Shown piece after piece: positions 47,925 to 60,251 of a stretch of DNA of 64,000 nucleotides; within the stretch, counting starts at the first letter, position 1, and each line of letters opens with the position of its first letter. The stretch is taken from assembly GCA_030077755.1 (NCBI GenBank), contig JAQJZZ010000002.1, positions 2,170,001 to 2,234,000 on the forward strand, written 5' to 3'. Position numbers and translations under genes: made by a program. The notes beneath the pieces are model-generated. The model saw only the letters and a program-made list of their open reading frames with translations. It did no database searches and was not told the DNA's origin. Origin of the DNA: Filosporella fistucella (Eukaryota; Ascomycota; Leotiomycetes; Helotiales).

Positions 47925-48401
47925 ATGTCTCAATCCGAACTCCCGCCATCAATGATGACGGCTCCTGCCGTCACCGTCCCCATCCTCACCGAGCGAGAGA
48001 GGATGGGGAAGCAAAAACTCAATTTGAGACGACAAGTCATTTCCGGTGTTGGGTTCGTGTCTCGCCGACGAGAATATCGCTCTTCTGGATGGACTACTGT
48101 CAACAATCCTGCACTCAACAGGGCGCACCCAAGATTTTTCAATGTCTCGGCTGATCTCTCAGCTGAGATATCTGATCAATTCCAAGCCATGGCGTTTCCT
48201 ACTGCTGCTGCTACTCCATCCGGTTCATCTCCTACTTCTGGATCCACTGGCCGTTCTCCTCCTCGCTTACTGTCCGACAATAGCGAAAACGTCGCTCGGT
48301 ATAACTTCGAGAACAAGGAGAAGTTGAAGGAGATTCGGGAATCTCACAAGATTGCTCGAAGAGTACGTGCGGCTGCTCGAGCACACGTAGCTAGCAAGTG
48401 A
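47925..48401 (+). CDS. small hypothetical basic protein
   Basis: Single-exon frame of 158 residues from ATG 47925. No signal peptide or membrane segment. The N-terminal third includes MTAPAVTVPILTERERM and a basic segment (KQKLNLRRQVISG, FVSRRREYRSS); the middle is serine/proline/threonine-rich (SGSSPTSGSTGRSPP); the end is a charged helix (ENKEKLKEIRESHKIARRVR). Good codon flow and a CT-rich leader favour a real gene. I do not recognise a family; function unknown. Confidence 0.55.
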   Translation: MSQSELPPSMMTAPAVTVPILTERERMGKQKLNLRRQVISGVGFVSRRREYRSSGWTTVNNPALNRAHPRFFNVSADLSAEISDQFQAMAFPTAAATPSGSSPTSGSTGRSPPRLLSDNSENVARYNFENKEKLKEIRESHKIARRVRAAARAHVASK

Positions 48402-51343
48402 ATTGTTGATATGGGACTGCTCGCATTTTGGCGCTGAAAGTGACGTTTGCTCTGGAAAACAACGGTTAATGTTTATGTGGAGCTTCATGTATTTAGTTTT
48501 TCTACTCTGGCCATGGTGGTTGGATAAGGGTCTGATGGTTTCCTGTATTGTACTAGCTGTCAAAGGGTCCTCGTAGAAAAGTTTGGAACCGTTGTAGTTA
48601 GTTGAAAGTCGACCTCGATAGCCTACCCTTTCCACGCTCGGTAGTAAAATAATTACTTTGAACAAGATTTTGCATCATTCAAATAATGCGATGATATCAC
48701 TAACCTTTAAAGCTTCCATGACCACGAAACTCTCATTTTAAATGTACCATTGCATAAAGTGACTATAATGGGAGCCCATCTAAGAATCTAAGATGCTACA
48801 ACACTAGAGAACACGTACAGGACCAGAAACCTTCGTCTTAAAATTCAACACAAACTCTTAGACTATCTTATCGCTACTCAGCTACCGTCTGGGTACCCTC
48901 GCCTTCGTTCGGGTCAAGATCTATTACACCTACGTACACTTATATCCCGGTACCCAGAGTGGTGCGAGTGAGATCTGGTATTGTTGATATGCCTTGACGA
49001 AACCAAAGTCAGCGGCGCTGACATATGACAGGAAAAATTGAGCCTTTCAACCCGTCCTCCATGATGAAGAAGACAGGAAATATATCTCATCCGTCAGGGA
49101 AAAGAAAATTGTCCAGGCTGAAATACAAAAATAATCCAGGCATAAACGATCAAGAAATGAGTGAGCCGGGCTGGAGCAAGAAGATGAATATTCAGCTACC
49201 ACTCAATAGAATCACTATCAGTCTCTTTAAATGCGATACTCCTGGGCCGTCGAGACGCAAAGGTCGTGATGTGACTAGTGCAGGGACAGATCTATTGTCA
49301 AATCTGCACGCCACTTGATTGGCACCCGTTATCGCTTCGACACTGATTCACAGGGAGATATTTGGAAAAGTCTGGGCCCCCTTGGAGATGAGGTCAATAT
49401 TATCCAGCTTCGTTTTTCTGATGACCCCTTGCCGTACTCAGCTCACGCTCTAGGAATATCGATATCGGTAAGTTTCCTCCTAATGCCCGAAGATTTTTTC
49501 CCTTAAGATCGACTTTTCTGGCCCATTGCACCTGATTAAATTCGTCTATTTTATACTCATTGGGATGGCCGAAAGCCAAGTATCTCATTTCGGGACAAGA
49601 GATTTTGAGTCCACACCATACTGATTTATCCACCCAGTAGACTGTCATCCCTAATTTCGACCTTGTAAGGGTTCTTCGTTTACTCCACTGAGGCTTCGAC
49701 AACTATGGCCTGAGATATACGGCGCAGCAGTCTTGGCCAGTCAATCTCCGTGCTTGGCGTGCGCATGAAAATAAAGATTATGCAATATAGCTTAAATGCG
49801 GCCGCGTAAAATGGGGGTCATAGGTACAAACATTCGGCAGCTCCGTAAAACATTCCCTTCTTAGACCTTGAAAGAGACAAGCGCCTTTTCAGCCCCTATT
49901 ACGTGCCTCAAACGACATCGATCTAGTCTCCTGCCTCCCATCAGTGATGGACCATCACTTTTCTCCAGCTCAGTCGCCCCACAGGGAGTTCGCGAGCGCA
50001 GCATAGAAGCATTCCCGATTCATGAGACAAAAACTTTTCAGTATTATCACTTCTTCAATCCCCTACCACTTTTGCCGAGTTAGTTCTGATTCTATCTACA
50101 TATTCCTCAGCCAAGTAGACTGAAATGTTCTGCAGTAGCGCAAATTGCTATCAAGGAAGTTTTGTATGATACTCAGATCTTATATTGAACAGTTTCATTG
50201 CATTCAGATTGAGATAGTACAATCTTTTTCTTGATACCGCGTTGACTGGGAGGATTCATCCACGCTGAGAGTATTGGAATAGGATCATATATATGAAGTT
50301 AACTTGCTTCAAAATGCAACAAGTGTACGCAGAGAATGCGCATCTTAGAACGAAAATAGCCCGAAATGTTTGACTTCTCTGAAGTTGTGGATCGATTCTT
50401 CAATGAGGTCGTCGTTAAGCTAATAAGCTTTCGTGTGGATCGAAGGCTTATCATTCTCACCTAACCCAAAAGCATAAGCGAGGGCCTTGTGAAAGAGTGC
50501 CAAATATGCTTGGTGGGTTCTTTATTTCCACCGATACCAAGAATTACTTTCTTCTTTCCTCGTTTGTTACCCTGGTTAGCACTTGAGGGCCGGAACTGAT
50601 ATTTTTTTCCTCATTTTGTACCTTACATTCTCTCAAGGATAAACTTGGTCAGGCAAATCATCTAGCACAGCTATTTCCATTCTACGAGAAACCGCTGCAG
50701 CCAAGACTGCCAAGCAACAGGGTGGTAGTAATTACTTGTATCTGTACAACTGCTAGAGTGCCCGAGAGTGCTTGAAGTATCATGAGCTTTAGATCGGCAG
50801 CGGCACAGCACAGAGTCCAGACTACATAGCCGTCAATGTGATCTTGGCAACGGCCATCCATGGCAAGTCCATCTGTATGTGAAGAACTTTTAAGCAAAAG
50901 CCAAGCATATTTTACTTTAGAAGTGTCAGGGTCAAATTGACTAGTTGTCGACGCTTTCATGCTACACCTTCCGTTCACACGAAAGCTCAGTGCGATAGCC
51001 ATGCGGTTCTGTAAAGTTCCAGCTCCGCAAACCCCTCCGGAATTAATGCAACCGTAATTCCAGCGAATATGGGTTGTAGCTGTATCGCAAATCCTCCTAG
51101 AAATGTCAAATTGCACCTTCCGTATTAGCTCTGCGTCCGATGCCTATGAGCGTGAAGCGGCGCGAGAAATCATGTTCAATTTCAGCATGGATGGCTAGCA
51201 AAGGCTCGTTGACGCTTCAGCTGCCCAAATGTCTTCATATAGAGAGAGACCTGCACAACAAATGTATTCCTGTGCAGGTTTTCGTCAGTCAAGTGAGTTT
51301 TGGCAAAGGAGGATAAACTACAGAGATTTTCTCACATCATTTC
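48402..51343. other. gene-poor stretch with unassigned small frames
   Basis: Nearly 3 kb before the large SGNH gene. Frames of 60-144 codons occur (49025-49318 plus, 49315-49506 plus, 49702-49400 minus, 51116-50682 minus). The last, open upstream of its ATG to about 51160, encodes a product with several cysteines and a hydrophobic end, but no family is recognisable. I see no repeats or RNA genes. Decayed gene pieces are possible. Confidence 0.4.
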
Positions 51344-54300
51344 ATGATGCGTTTCATCTCTGCGGCCTTTTTGGTGTGGTGCACAACTATAGGTATTTGA
51401 TAAACCATCGTCATGTTTCGATGCCTTTGTGCTACGGTCTAATAAACTATAGCATCCGCCCTTCCTAGTCCTATGCCAAATCAAACCGAGCTTTGGACAA
51501 GTACACCAAATACCCCTTCTGCTAAACGAGGATTAGCCAACAATGTCCCGCTCAGAATACTTGCACTTGGAGCCTCGACTATGCTTGGGCATGGTTCAAC
51601 GTAAGTGGTCACTGAGTATTGACTGAGAAGCGACTTGAGTTATTTTCTAATCATCAGCTTCCTTTAGGGACGGAAATGGCTTTCGCTTTGGACTGAGGAA
51701 CAAACTTGCCTTCGATGGAAATCCTGTCAATATGATAGGAACTGTGAAATCAGGCACTATGGCAGATAACGAGTGTGAAGGGTGGTCAGGCTTCAGAATT
51801 AACGAAGTTTGGGAGAAAGCAAAAGCCAACTATGCTCAAAAGCCCAATCTCGTTCGTAAGTTTGGCCCTGGCAGATATTATTCCTTGAGATTGAACCTGT
51901 TGTTGCTTTCTTCTCGTGTATCCAGCTGTTGAGACCTGTCTCTTGGCCATCAATAGACCCAGCTGGGCGCTTCTGAATTTCTATGACGCTAATATTCTTC
52001 CCAGTAATAAGTGTTGGTCTCAATGACCTTGGACAGAATTATCAGGTTGACACTGCACATCTTCGCCTGGGGAGTCTTTGGGACGACATTTTCAATAATG
52101 TCCCAGGTGTCACGATTGTTGCCGCAACGCTTTTTCCGAATAGCGATCCTAATCTGCAAACTCTTATCACAAGATACAATTCTGCTATACGAACAGAAGT
52201 CATCAAACGTCAAAATGCAGGGATAAAAATAACTTGTACGCGATTCCTCCCTTTCTTTTAAATAGCAAACGGCAAATCTTTCCTGCCTGTTCTCCTTTCC
52301 ATTCTGAGAACGATAGCTGACGGTTTTAGTGGTGGACTTCTCTTCTCCCTGGTTTACCTTGAGCGATCTTTTTGACGGGTATGTTGCGCTGGAAGCGCCC
52401 ATTTTTCATGGCTAATAGCCAAGATAGATCCCATCCTGGAGATTTTGGATACCTGAAAATGGCTGCCGTTTTTTATCGTACGTATCATGTTTGATGGCCG
52501 CCTTGTGCCTTACTTAACTTCGTTGTACTTTCTGTACACAGTACTAACTTTGAATCAGAGGGAATTGAGGCAGTCGCTAATATCGGCTGGATCACAAAAC
52601 CAGCAGTCATAGACGGTCTTCCAGATAATGATATTGGGTCCAACAACTGTTGGAAACGCCCTGGAGAGGCTGATGGACCCCATGTAACACAGCGCGGATC
52701 CGGATACGACGACGGTCCATATGTCCACCGTCCCAACCAAATAAGTGATCTCCCAGGATTTACCAATAGTGCAGCAGTTGGATTTAATAACCCAGTTCCC
52801 GAAGGTGTGTTTTGGGCTGATATCAATGGGGACGGAAGTAAGCATATATTGTTCTAACTGCTTTGACCTTGTCATTCACTGGCTGATATATTTTCCTTTT
52901 TGCAGCTGATGATTACGTATAGTGAGTGGCATTTTCCCCTTAAACAATACTGAAGTTTCCACTAATACGATTGTAGTGTTCCTGCTGCTAGTAGCCTTGG
53001 TCTTGGTGTTGCATTAAGTACAGGGGGAGGGGCTGTGGGACCATACTTACACTTCAATTTTGGTCCAGACTGTGAACGTGCTGGAGTGCAGTTTGCCGAT
53101 ATGACTGGAGATGGAAGGTAATGCTAGGTGCAATTCGATACACGAGATCTCATTGACACTTTCTCAGGGACGACTTTTGTTGCATTGCTCCCGATGGTGG
53201 ACTTACTTGTTGGCAAAATACTCCTGGGGCTGACGCTCGATCTCCTACCTGGGTTGCTATGGGTGTAGTCAGAGAATCTGTGGGACATCCACGAGCAGCA
53301 GTAATTTTAGCTCCTTCCCCTCAATATTCGATAAAGAGTAGCTAATCACCTTCAGATTCGCCTTGCTGACATTGATGGAGACGGACGAGCAGACTATATT
53401 GCTATCAATGTGGATGGGAGATTTCATGGGTGGCGAAACGGGGCAACTGCAAATGTGAAGCCTATGTATTGGACTCCTATGAACGTAAGCACCGTGTCAA
53501 TTTACCTTTAATTATCGGCCTCCCATGTGGACCTCCTGCAATCGAGGCCGACGATGATACAAACCTGAAAGATGCAGGAGCTAATATTGTGCCTCGCTGT
53601 CCAGGGAGTTTTCAATGATGTTGCGCCACGAAATATGTCAGGCTGGAAATTCGCCGATCTCAATGGCGATCATAGAGATGACTGTCCTCTATTCCCTTCT
53701 GCTTATTATCATGTTTTCTGACAACTCCAAGTGATATGGCTCGATGCGAACGGAAAGGGGGAGACTTGGATTAATCAACGTGGTTATATGTTCGTCATCC
53801 GTGGGGCCGTTATTGCCAAATTGCTAATGACTCCGTAGTCCAGGTGCCATTACACCAAGATGGCAATCAATGGGTTCGTTATCAATTGATCGGCTACCAA
53901 ATACTATCCAAGTGCTAACATTGAATGTTAGGGGTGACTCACGGTGGTGGAACATCCCCTGAACATGTAGTCTTTGGTGCATTCGTTGGATCAGGTCGTG
54001 CAGACTATTCTTGTACGTTATGCTATCATATATCTGATATGCTTCATTGAGTAGGAATTTGGGAATTTTAGCTAACTCTACTCCTGTATAGTTGTGACAG
54101 TTGACCCTGCAACCAAGAATGTAAAACTCGTCCGCCACAGGAATGATAGTGGAGGTGGAACTCAAGTTAAAGGAGACGGAACCAGATTCTGTGACATGTA
54201 AGTACAAACTTCTCTAGAGATTGTCGCTTCATGTTTTAGAAGTACTTGGAAAGGAGCAGCAAGCTAACCGCAAATTTTCATTAATAGGAGGGGGACAGGA

Positions 54301-57300
54301 AGTGATGACTACATCGTAAGGCCTAATCATATTCCAATCACAGGTGCCTTTTCTAATCTATAGATTAAAGTGGATTCATCCCATGGGTGAGGTTCTACTC
54401 TATGGCAACATTCATAAATGGGACGACGGTGGAGGCTGGAACTGGTATGGTTCAATTTTCAATGCAAACAGGGACCGGAAAGAGGTAAGTTTATCCTCAA
54501 TCAATATAAATGTACCGCAGACACTTGGGATTATGGCTGATGATGAGTATAGGTTCATTTCGCCGACTGGTGAGTCATTTCGTAAAGCTAATTCTAAGTT
54601 TGAAAATCTTTCCTGAAATACGACCATCTTCTTAAAAGCCATTTAGAGATGCGATCTCTATTTCCACACTTGAATATGTTGCTGACTATATCATGTTCAT
54701 TATAGGGATGGAGATGGCAAGTGCGATATTGTAAGCTAACTTTCTTCAGAGATTGAAAAAGGCTAACTTCCCTTTCAGTTGCTCGTCGATAAAGCTACGG
54801 GAGCCACGCAAGTTTGGCGCAATAATTTTGCAAATGAAAAGTTCTCATTCACGAATATGGGCACAGTTACAGGTAGTGCGGTAAGCTCAAGAATTTTCGC
54901 GTCCTCGCCTTTCCTTTTACTCAATTCCCCATTCGACATTTCGACTGACTCGTAATTTTATGGTGGTAGACTTGCAATGAAGGATATGGCTACTTGGCAC
55001 ATGATCTAGGTGTGTTTCAGCTCTTAAGATCACTAATCTTTGACTGTTTACTCCAAGAGCATGCTAATACTATTACTAGGGGTTCAATGGCACGATATGG
55101 ATGGCGACGGTAAGCAGAAAATACCCCTCGCCTACTAAGACCGATTGGATAAAATATTGATTTGATGCAGGCCGTGCCGACTTTCTCTGTATCAGAAGAC
55201 ATGGCGTAGTCAGCGGATGGCTAAACAAAGGCTTGGGAAATATGGTCGATGTAGGGCAAATCAAGAAGGCTGAAAACTGGGAACGAAGACGTGAGTCGGG
55301 TGCTTGATCAGCCTTTGCAATGTCTAATTCAAGCGTTAGATATGCGATTTGCCGACATTGACGGTGATAAGAAAACCGATATTCTCTGGGTTGATATGCG
55401 GACAGGACTTACCAAAGGATGGCGGAACAGGGGATATACTAGCCAATTAGCTGCTGGTAGTAGCTTCCTATGGGAGTGGCCACTAGGCGCGGTACGAAAA
55501 TCTATAATCTCTTGCTTCTGAGGGACTAGGCTAACATAGCTGGTCATTTTAAGACGAAAGATCCTACTATAGCTGGGGGAGGAGGTGCCCGTGGCGAATG
55601 CATTGAATTTGCGAAACTTGGTACAGTTGGTAGAGCGGACTATGTTGGTATGTTCTAAAATCCAAAAAGAATCCAGATCGTAAGGTAGACTGACCAAATC
55701 TTAAGTGATTGAGCCAAAGGATAATACTGCATACGTGCATTTGTAAGTCCCATCATCTTAACCTTTGTGTTTCCAAGCATGATCTGACTTGTATCAGTAA
55801 TGTGTGCCCCAAGGGCGGCGTTGTGCCTTCCACGCCTAATCTACCCCTTCCTCCGAGACCATTTCCAGGCGGTGGATTCATCGAGAATCAACCAGAGATC
55901 ACTGCTCCGTCGAGTACAGCAGTTTGTGATTATGCTGGCAAAAGCGATGCCGAAAAATGGAAATTGAGCAATGCAGGACCTTATCTTGATCAATTTATTG
56001 CATGGAAAGGGACAGGAGTTAGTGAGTGTTACCTCCTAGCATTTGCCGCTGATGTTTGATCTGACGAGCATAGGAATCGATAATCTGCTTTATATGCACG
56101 GGACAGGCAAGATAGACTCGGCTACGCACTCGGACTGTGCGGACTACTTAAATGACAACTGTATGAACCTCGACATGTTCACAAACTGCTACGATCCTGC
56201 ACTGAAGGACAAGGAGCTTTGGTGGCTAGCGACTGCATTTCGAAATATGCGATCTTCCCTGTTCAATTACCACGCTAGCGTCGTAGACGCGACACTTGCT
56301 TCTGGATTGATGATTAGCAATCTTGTTAAAAGCATCGCTGAGCCGGTTGTGAAGGCCAGGACTGCGATGAGAGATCAGAGTGCCACTGGACTGGCTATGT
56401 TTGGCACTATCATGACCTTCGCCGGCGGCGGGTTGACAATGCTCCCTGGGTCGCCAGCAGCAGTTACGAACGGTGTAAGCAATTTCTTCTCCCTGTTGTT
56501 CTTGAGGCCTGGTGACGGCCAACCTCCCTTGATGTAGCGCTTTTGCACTGCTTTGCCGCCCTCTTTGAACCAAATGAGTTTCACTGACTGAGTTATAGTT
56601 CACTATATTTGCGGGTGAGTATCAATCGAGAGTGGCAATGGCAGACCAACTTACTAATGACTATCTGAAGGGGCAATTGCATCAACCGTCGCACAGCCAG
56701 AGGAGGAGCCAATCGCCAATCAGCTCGTGAAACTAAGTGAATATCAAACTCACCTAGAAACGAGTCTTTCAAGCCTCTTTCAGAGGTATGCTACCCTTCT
56801 TTCCCCCGTGCTTTTCAGGATATGTTGCCAAATAAATCTTACCAGCCTCGAACGTCCTGACAAGTTACTATACTAATTCGTTGTAGTTACACACTAGCCC
56901 CTGCAACTATGGCTTGGAAGTACTTTGTGGACGCGAATTTATCCGAATTTCCTCCATGGTGAGTTTCGTTTTCGCCATTCATCCAAAACATATGCTTTTG
57001 CTTTTCATTTCAAATGTTCTCAAGGTCTGAGACTTACTCCAATGAATTCTAGGTCAATAGATGATCCAAGTTTGCTCACTTTGTTGGCAAAATTTCTCTC
57101 TGGTGGTAGACACCTGCAAGTAAACCAGTACAAAAATCTTTACGAAAATACTTTGAAATCGTTGATGAAAGGTCTTGTCAACTCACTCCTCAAAGATATG
57201 GGCGCGTACGTCATAATAGGGTCTCATCCTAGGGGGGATTGCCAGTATGCCGGTTCTTGGTCAGACGCGAATGAAATATGTTATGGCCTGGAGATGGCAG

Positions 57301-57863
57301 GTAGTAATGGAAACGATGGAGGAGATGTATCAACCTATTCGGTGCGACTTCCAGAAAAAACTATCAAAGCAATATTCGAGATGGGAATTGATGCCGGAGC
57401 TATCATGCGCGTTTCTCAAGATTGCCAGAAAAACACCCAGGAATTTAACGGGAACATCGAACGTAACACGGATCCATCCAAAATTAAATTCATCGATGGC
57501 TATCCTCAATGTTTCTTCAATCTCCCGGTCTTTTACGCAAGTCAAACCAAGCTTAACAAGCTCGCATGGCCGTCTTCTCCCTGTTTAGCATACATACGCC
57601 ACAAACTGAGGACTTCTAACGGGACAGAATTCGTCCACCCAGGCAACAACGACTTTCCAACCCATTTAAATGATGATTTCGAAGATATTTGCAAGGATGC
57701 TCGCGAATATGTTTGCAAGATCAGGTCTGGTCGCGGTACTCGACCTTCATATTGTGAGATCTCGGGAGTGGGCTGGTGTTCAATTCAAGACGGAACTCAC
57801 TCAGGGGATACAAACTGTCCTGATGGGAGCCCAGAAAAAATACCGCTTCCACAAGAAGTGTGA
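51344..57863 (+). CDS. secreted CE3-like SGNH esterase with FG-GAP/VCBS repeats and an unrecognised C-terminal region; 33 exons
   Basis: Exons: 51344-51392, 51453-51600, 51668-51855, 52005-52235, 52330-52378, 52428-52481, 52542-52837, 52906-52921, 52977-53117, 53168-53300, 53356-53484, 53605-53683, 53732-53789, 53839-53873, 53932-54012, 54092-54197, 54288-54315, 54371-54484, 54553-54569, 54706-54730, 54779-54880, 54970-55009, 55080-55109, 55171-55290, 55340-55491, 55554-55647, 55706-55742, 55798-56021, 56074-56474, 56599-56614, 56671-56785, 56887-56958, 57053-57863. They sum to 4,191 nt (1,396 residues). Residues 1-22 form a signal peptide (MMRFISAAFLVWCTTIASAL). Residues 50-240 are a CE3-type SGNH hydrolase: ILALGASTMLG, SGTMADNECEGWSG, SVGLNDLGQ, DGSHPGDFGYLKMA. 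About ten FG-GAP repeats follow to residue 840 (WADINGDGTDDYVYV, LADIDGDGRADYIAI, FADWDGDGKCDILLV). The last 550 residues are unrecognised, with a glycine-rich hydrophobic segment near 1,031-1,073. Likely a secreted carbohydrate esterase on a calcium-binding propeller. Individual weak splice sites (exons 7, 12, 18 borders) are less certain. Confidence 0.8.
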
Positions 57864-58900
57864 TCGGCGTTTTTGCAGTCCTTGCATCTGAAGAGATGGA
57901 GGGCTTCGTTGGGGTACTGAAACTGGGGGGTTTACTTCTTTGGTTCATTTTTCGGACAACATTCGAGTCAGAATAACATTTCCCTTGTTCGTGGTTTGTC
58001 TAAGTAATCTGTAATACCTCAGATATCAACAAGAATTTATTTTGTCCGTCAGTCCTCCTTGTTCCATCGCCTGGCTGATTCTATCATACCACTTACACCC
58101 AATCGAAGTCTTAATGTAATATTACTGACAAAAGTACTCTGAGATGGTAACCTAACGGTTACCAAGATGTCATTTACGAGAGCCTACACGCGGACTTGGA
58201 TGGAATAGAAAGAATAGAGAGCGAAGAGAGACTCCTAGGGTAATAGGTATGTTAGAGAAGTCCGCATAGTACAAGATGTACTGTACTATTGGAGATCATG
58301 GTGGCAGGGACTGCTCGTCGAGAACAGGAGGATTTCCAAGCGCTGATGAGGAATTGCACGGAGGGTGAATCAATAGCTCCTGTTCATGGGAAGGTGGCAT
58401 CCAATTGCTAAGATTTATTACTTAGTGAACGATGAGATTAAGTATTCGTTTCCATAGATCACATTGGGGGGCCCCGACCGCAACCTAGTTATCAGACGCT
58501 TACTCAACAGCTAATGATATAGCCACCACCAAGACCCAAGGAGAAGGCAGAGGAGAAGAAGGGGGAGAAAAGCGATGACAAGACGTCAGGTGGGACGAAA
58601 ATGGCTCCGGGGCATTCTGCACCTACACTCCCTCCACTAACTCCATACCGTTTGGGAAGTTTCGACATGGGGCAAGGTGCAAAATCCACACGTATCTCAC
58701 CTCCCACAGTGATGGTTCGCCACGAGGCAGCTCGATCACGAATTTGCCACATGCAGCAGTGGACTTCCTACTTCACAATCTTTTAACGGATCGGAGATCA
58801 CTCCAATGGCATCAAGTTCCGACTCTGCAGGTTGATGGAGGCAAGCGTAATCAGTATCTTTGAGGAGCCACGAAGAGTTCCATTCAACACAAGATCCTTT
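57864..58900. other. intergenic
   Basis: No convincing gene. A perfect 7-bp inverted repeat (GGTAACC / GGTTACC, about 58145-58161) is the only structure noted. Small frames at 58504-58786 overlap on both strands and lack domain content. Confidence 0.5.
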
Positions 58901-59059
58901 CTGACAGGGAGAAAGAGGTGGGAATTGGACGCCAAATCAACACGCCCGATTCCATGGCAGCAATTGGATATTGCTAGAAAGTCCCAGGGAGATACCTACT
59001 ACAGGTGGTCGTACAACATGGCCAGAACTTCTCCAGCCGACAAAGGAAACTAGAAAAAT

Positions 59060-59940
59060 GAGTATTGGGGGTAATTGTCAAGGGCAAACACAGCGTAAAT
59101 CCCATATCAGGGATGTTTCTTCTTTTGCTAGAGCAAAGGATAGAATCATTGATGAGACTGCGTACCAGTCCCCAGCCGAATATCAGGCCTTGCCATCTAC
59201 CTCGTGGGCTAGAGCCTGTCAGAGAGGCTATTCTAATACTTTGCCCTTCAAAAGCCCAAGACTTTGACACGTCATATCGCAATGTATCATTCTTCAGTTC
59301 CACAGCAGGAAGCTTTCTGAAACATACACCTTGGGTCAATAATCTGATGCAAGCACTTCCAAACAGCGTAGCAAAGATATTTCCATGATCTGAACCATCC
59401 CCCTTCCTGTGCTCGAACAATTACTTTACCCTCAATGTAGTGATAGAAGAGGGGTTTCGACTCACATACGGCGTATCATGTCGTCTCGCACGTCTCGATC
59501 ACGATAAGGAAATGATCTTTATAGAGGGAGAAAAGAAATGCGTCATCCCCGCCCCCCCCAAAATACCCGTGGGAATGGGCGATCGTGCAGCTCTATCACA
59601 TCGAAACTATCTTCTCCAACCCAAGACTCTTTTCTCCGGAGCGTTGGTTGGAGGGGAAGAATAAAGCGATTGATAAGTATATGGTTAGTTTTTGTGCGAG
59701 GAGTAGACAGTGTATGGGTAATAATCTTGCGCATGCGGAGTTGTATCTTGGGTTGAGTCTTATTCAGTGAGGTAGTAGGGAGGTTATGGGAGAGGATGAT
59801 ATGGGGATTTTTGAGCTGTTTGAGACGGGGTTGAGAGTTGTGGAGAATGAGAGTGATGCATTTTTGCCGCTTCAGCAGCCGGGCAGTAAGGGGATTAGAG
59901 TTATGGCTTTTACGTGAGTTTGTACAGAGACGAGAGGGCT
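59060..59940 (+). pseudogene. cytochrome P450 relic with central deletion
   Basis: Pieces of one P450 occur in order but in different frames. At 59265-59385 the segment FFSSTAGSFLKHTPWVNNLM, with QALPNSVAKIFP after it, corresponds to the region before the I helix. At 59440 the sequence jumps to the K helix (VIEEGFRLTYGVSCRLARL, with the E-x-x-R pair), so the oxygen-binding I helix is absent. A frameshift near 59580 leads to IFSNPRLFSPERWLEGK and the haem loop YMVSFCARSRQCMGNNLAHA, where the usual F-x-x-G-x-R-x-C is altered (Gly to Ala). A stop at 59769-59771 is followed by the in-order P450 tail (LFETGLRVVENESDAFLPL, up to about 59919). Lack of the I helix, frameshifts and stops make it non-functional. 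The clan looks like the fungal trichodiene-oxygenase-like group, but this is only a resemblance. Confidence 0.72.
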
Positions 59941-60251
59941 CGTGAACGGTGATGGAGATACGGTAGATTTTGGTTTGCAGGTATGAATTAATTTCCTGAA
60001 TCGCAATCTGATATAGCTTGATACTTGAGAAGCGTTTTCTGAGTAAGTTTTTCTGCCACTGCACGCTCTGTGTCCCTGTTCATGGAGAGAAGGAGATTAA
60101 GGCATTACATCTCGCCCACTTCAATCACTCCATCCAAAACAGGCACAAATTCAATGGGCTGCTTTATTCTGATGCCTTTTTGCGATATTCTTCCTCGCAC
60201 TAGACCCTGGTCAGCCAATCCATTTCCACTTTCAAGGAGACGTCGGACATA
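59941..60251. other. intergenic
   Basis: Short spacer between the P450 relic and the minus-strand small membrane protein. Nothing recognisable. Confidence 0.5.

Noticed and set aside
52501..52875. Minus-strand frames of about 110 codons inside the SGNH gene
   Set aside because: Antisense shadows of exon 7, whose plus-strand frame continues the spliced product.
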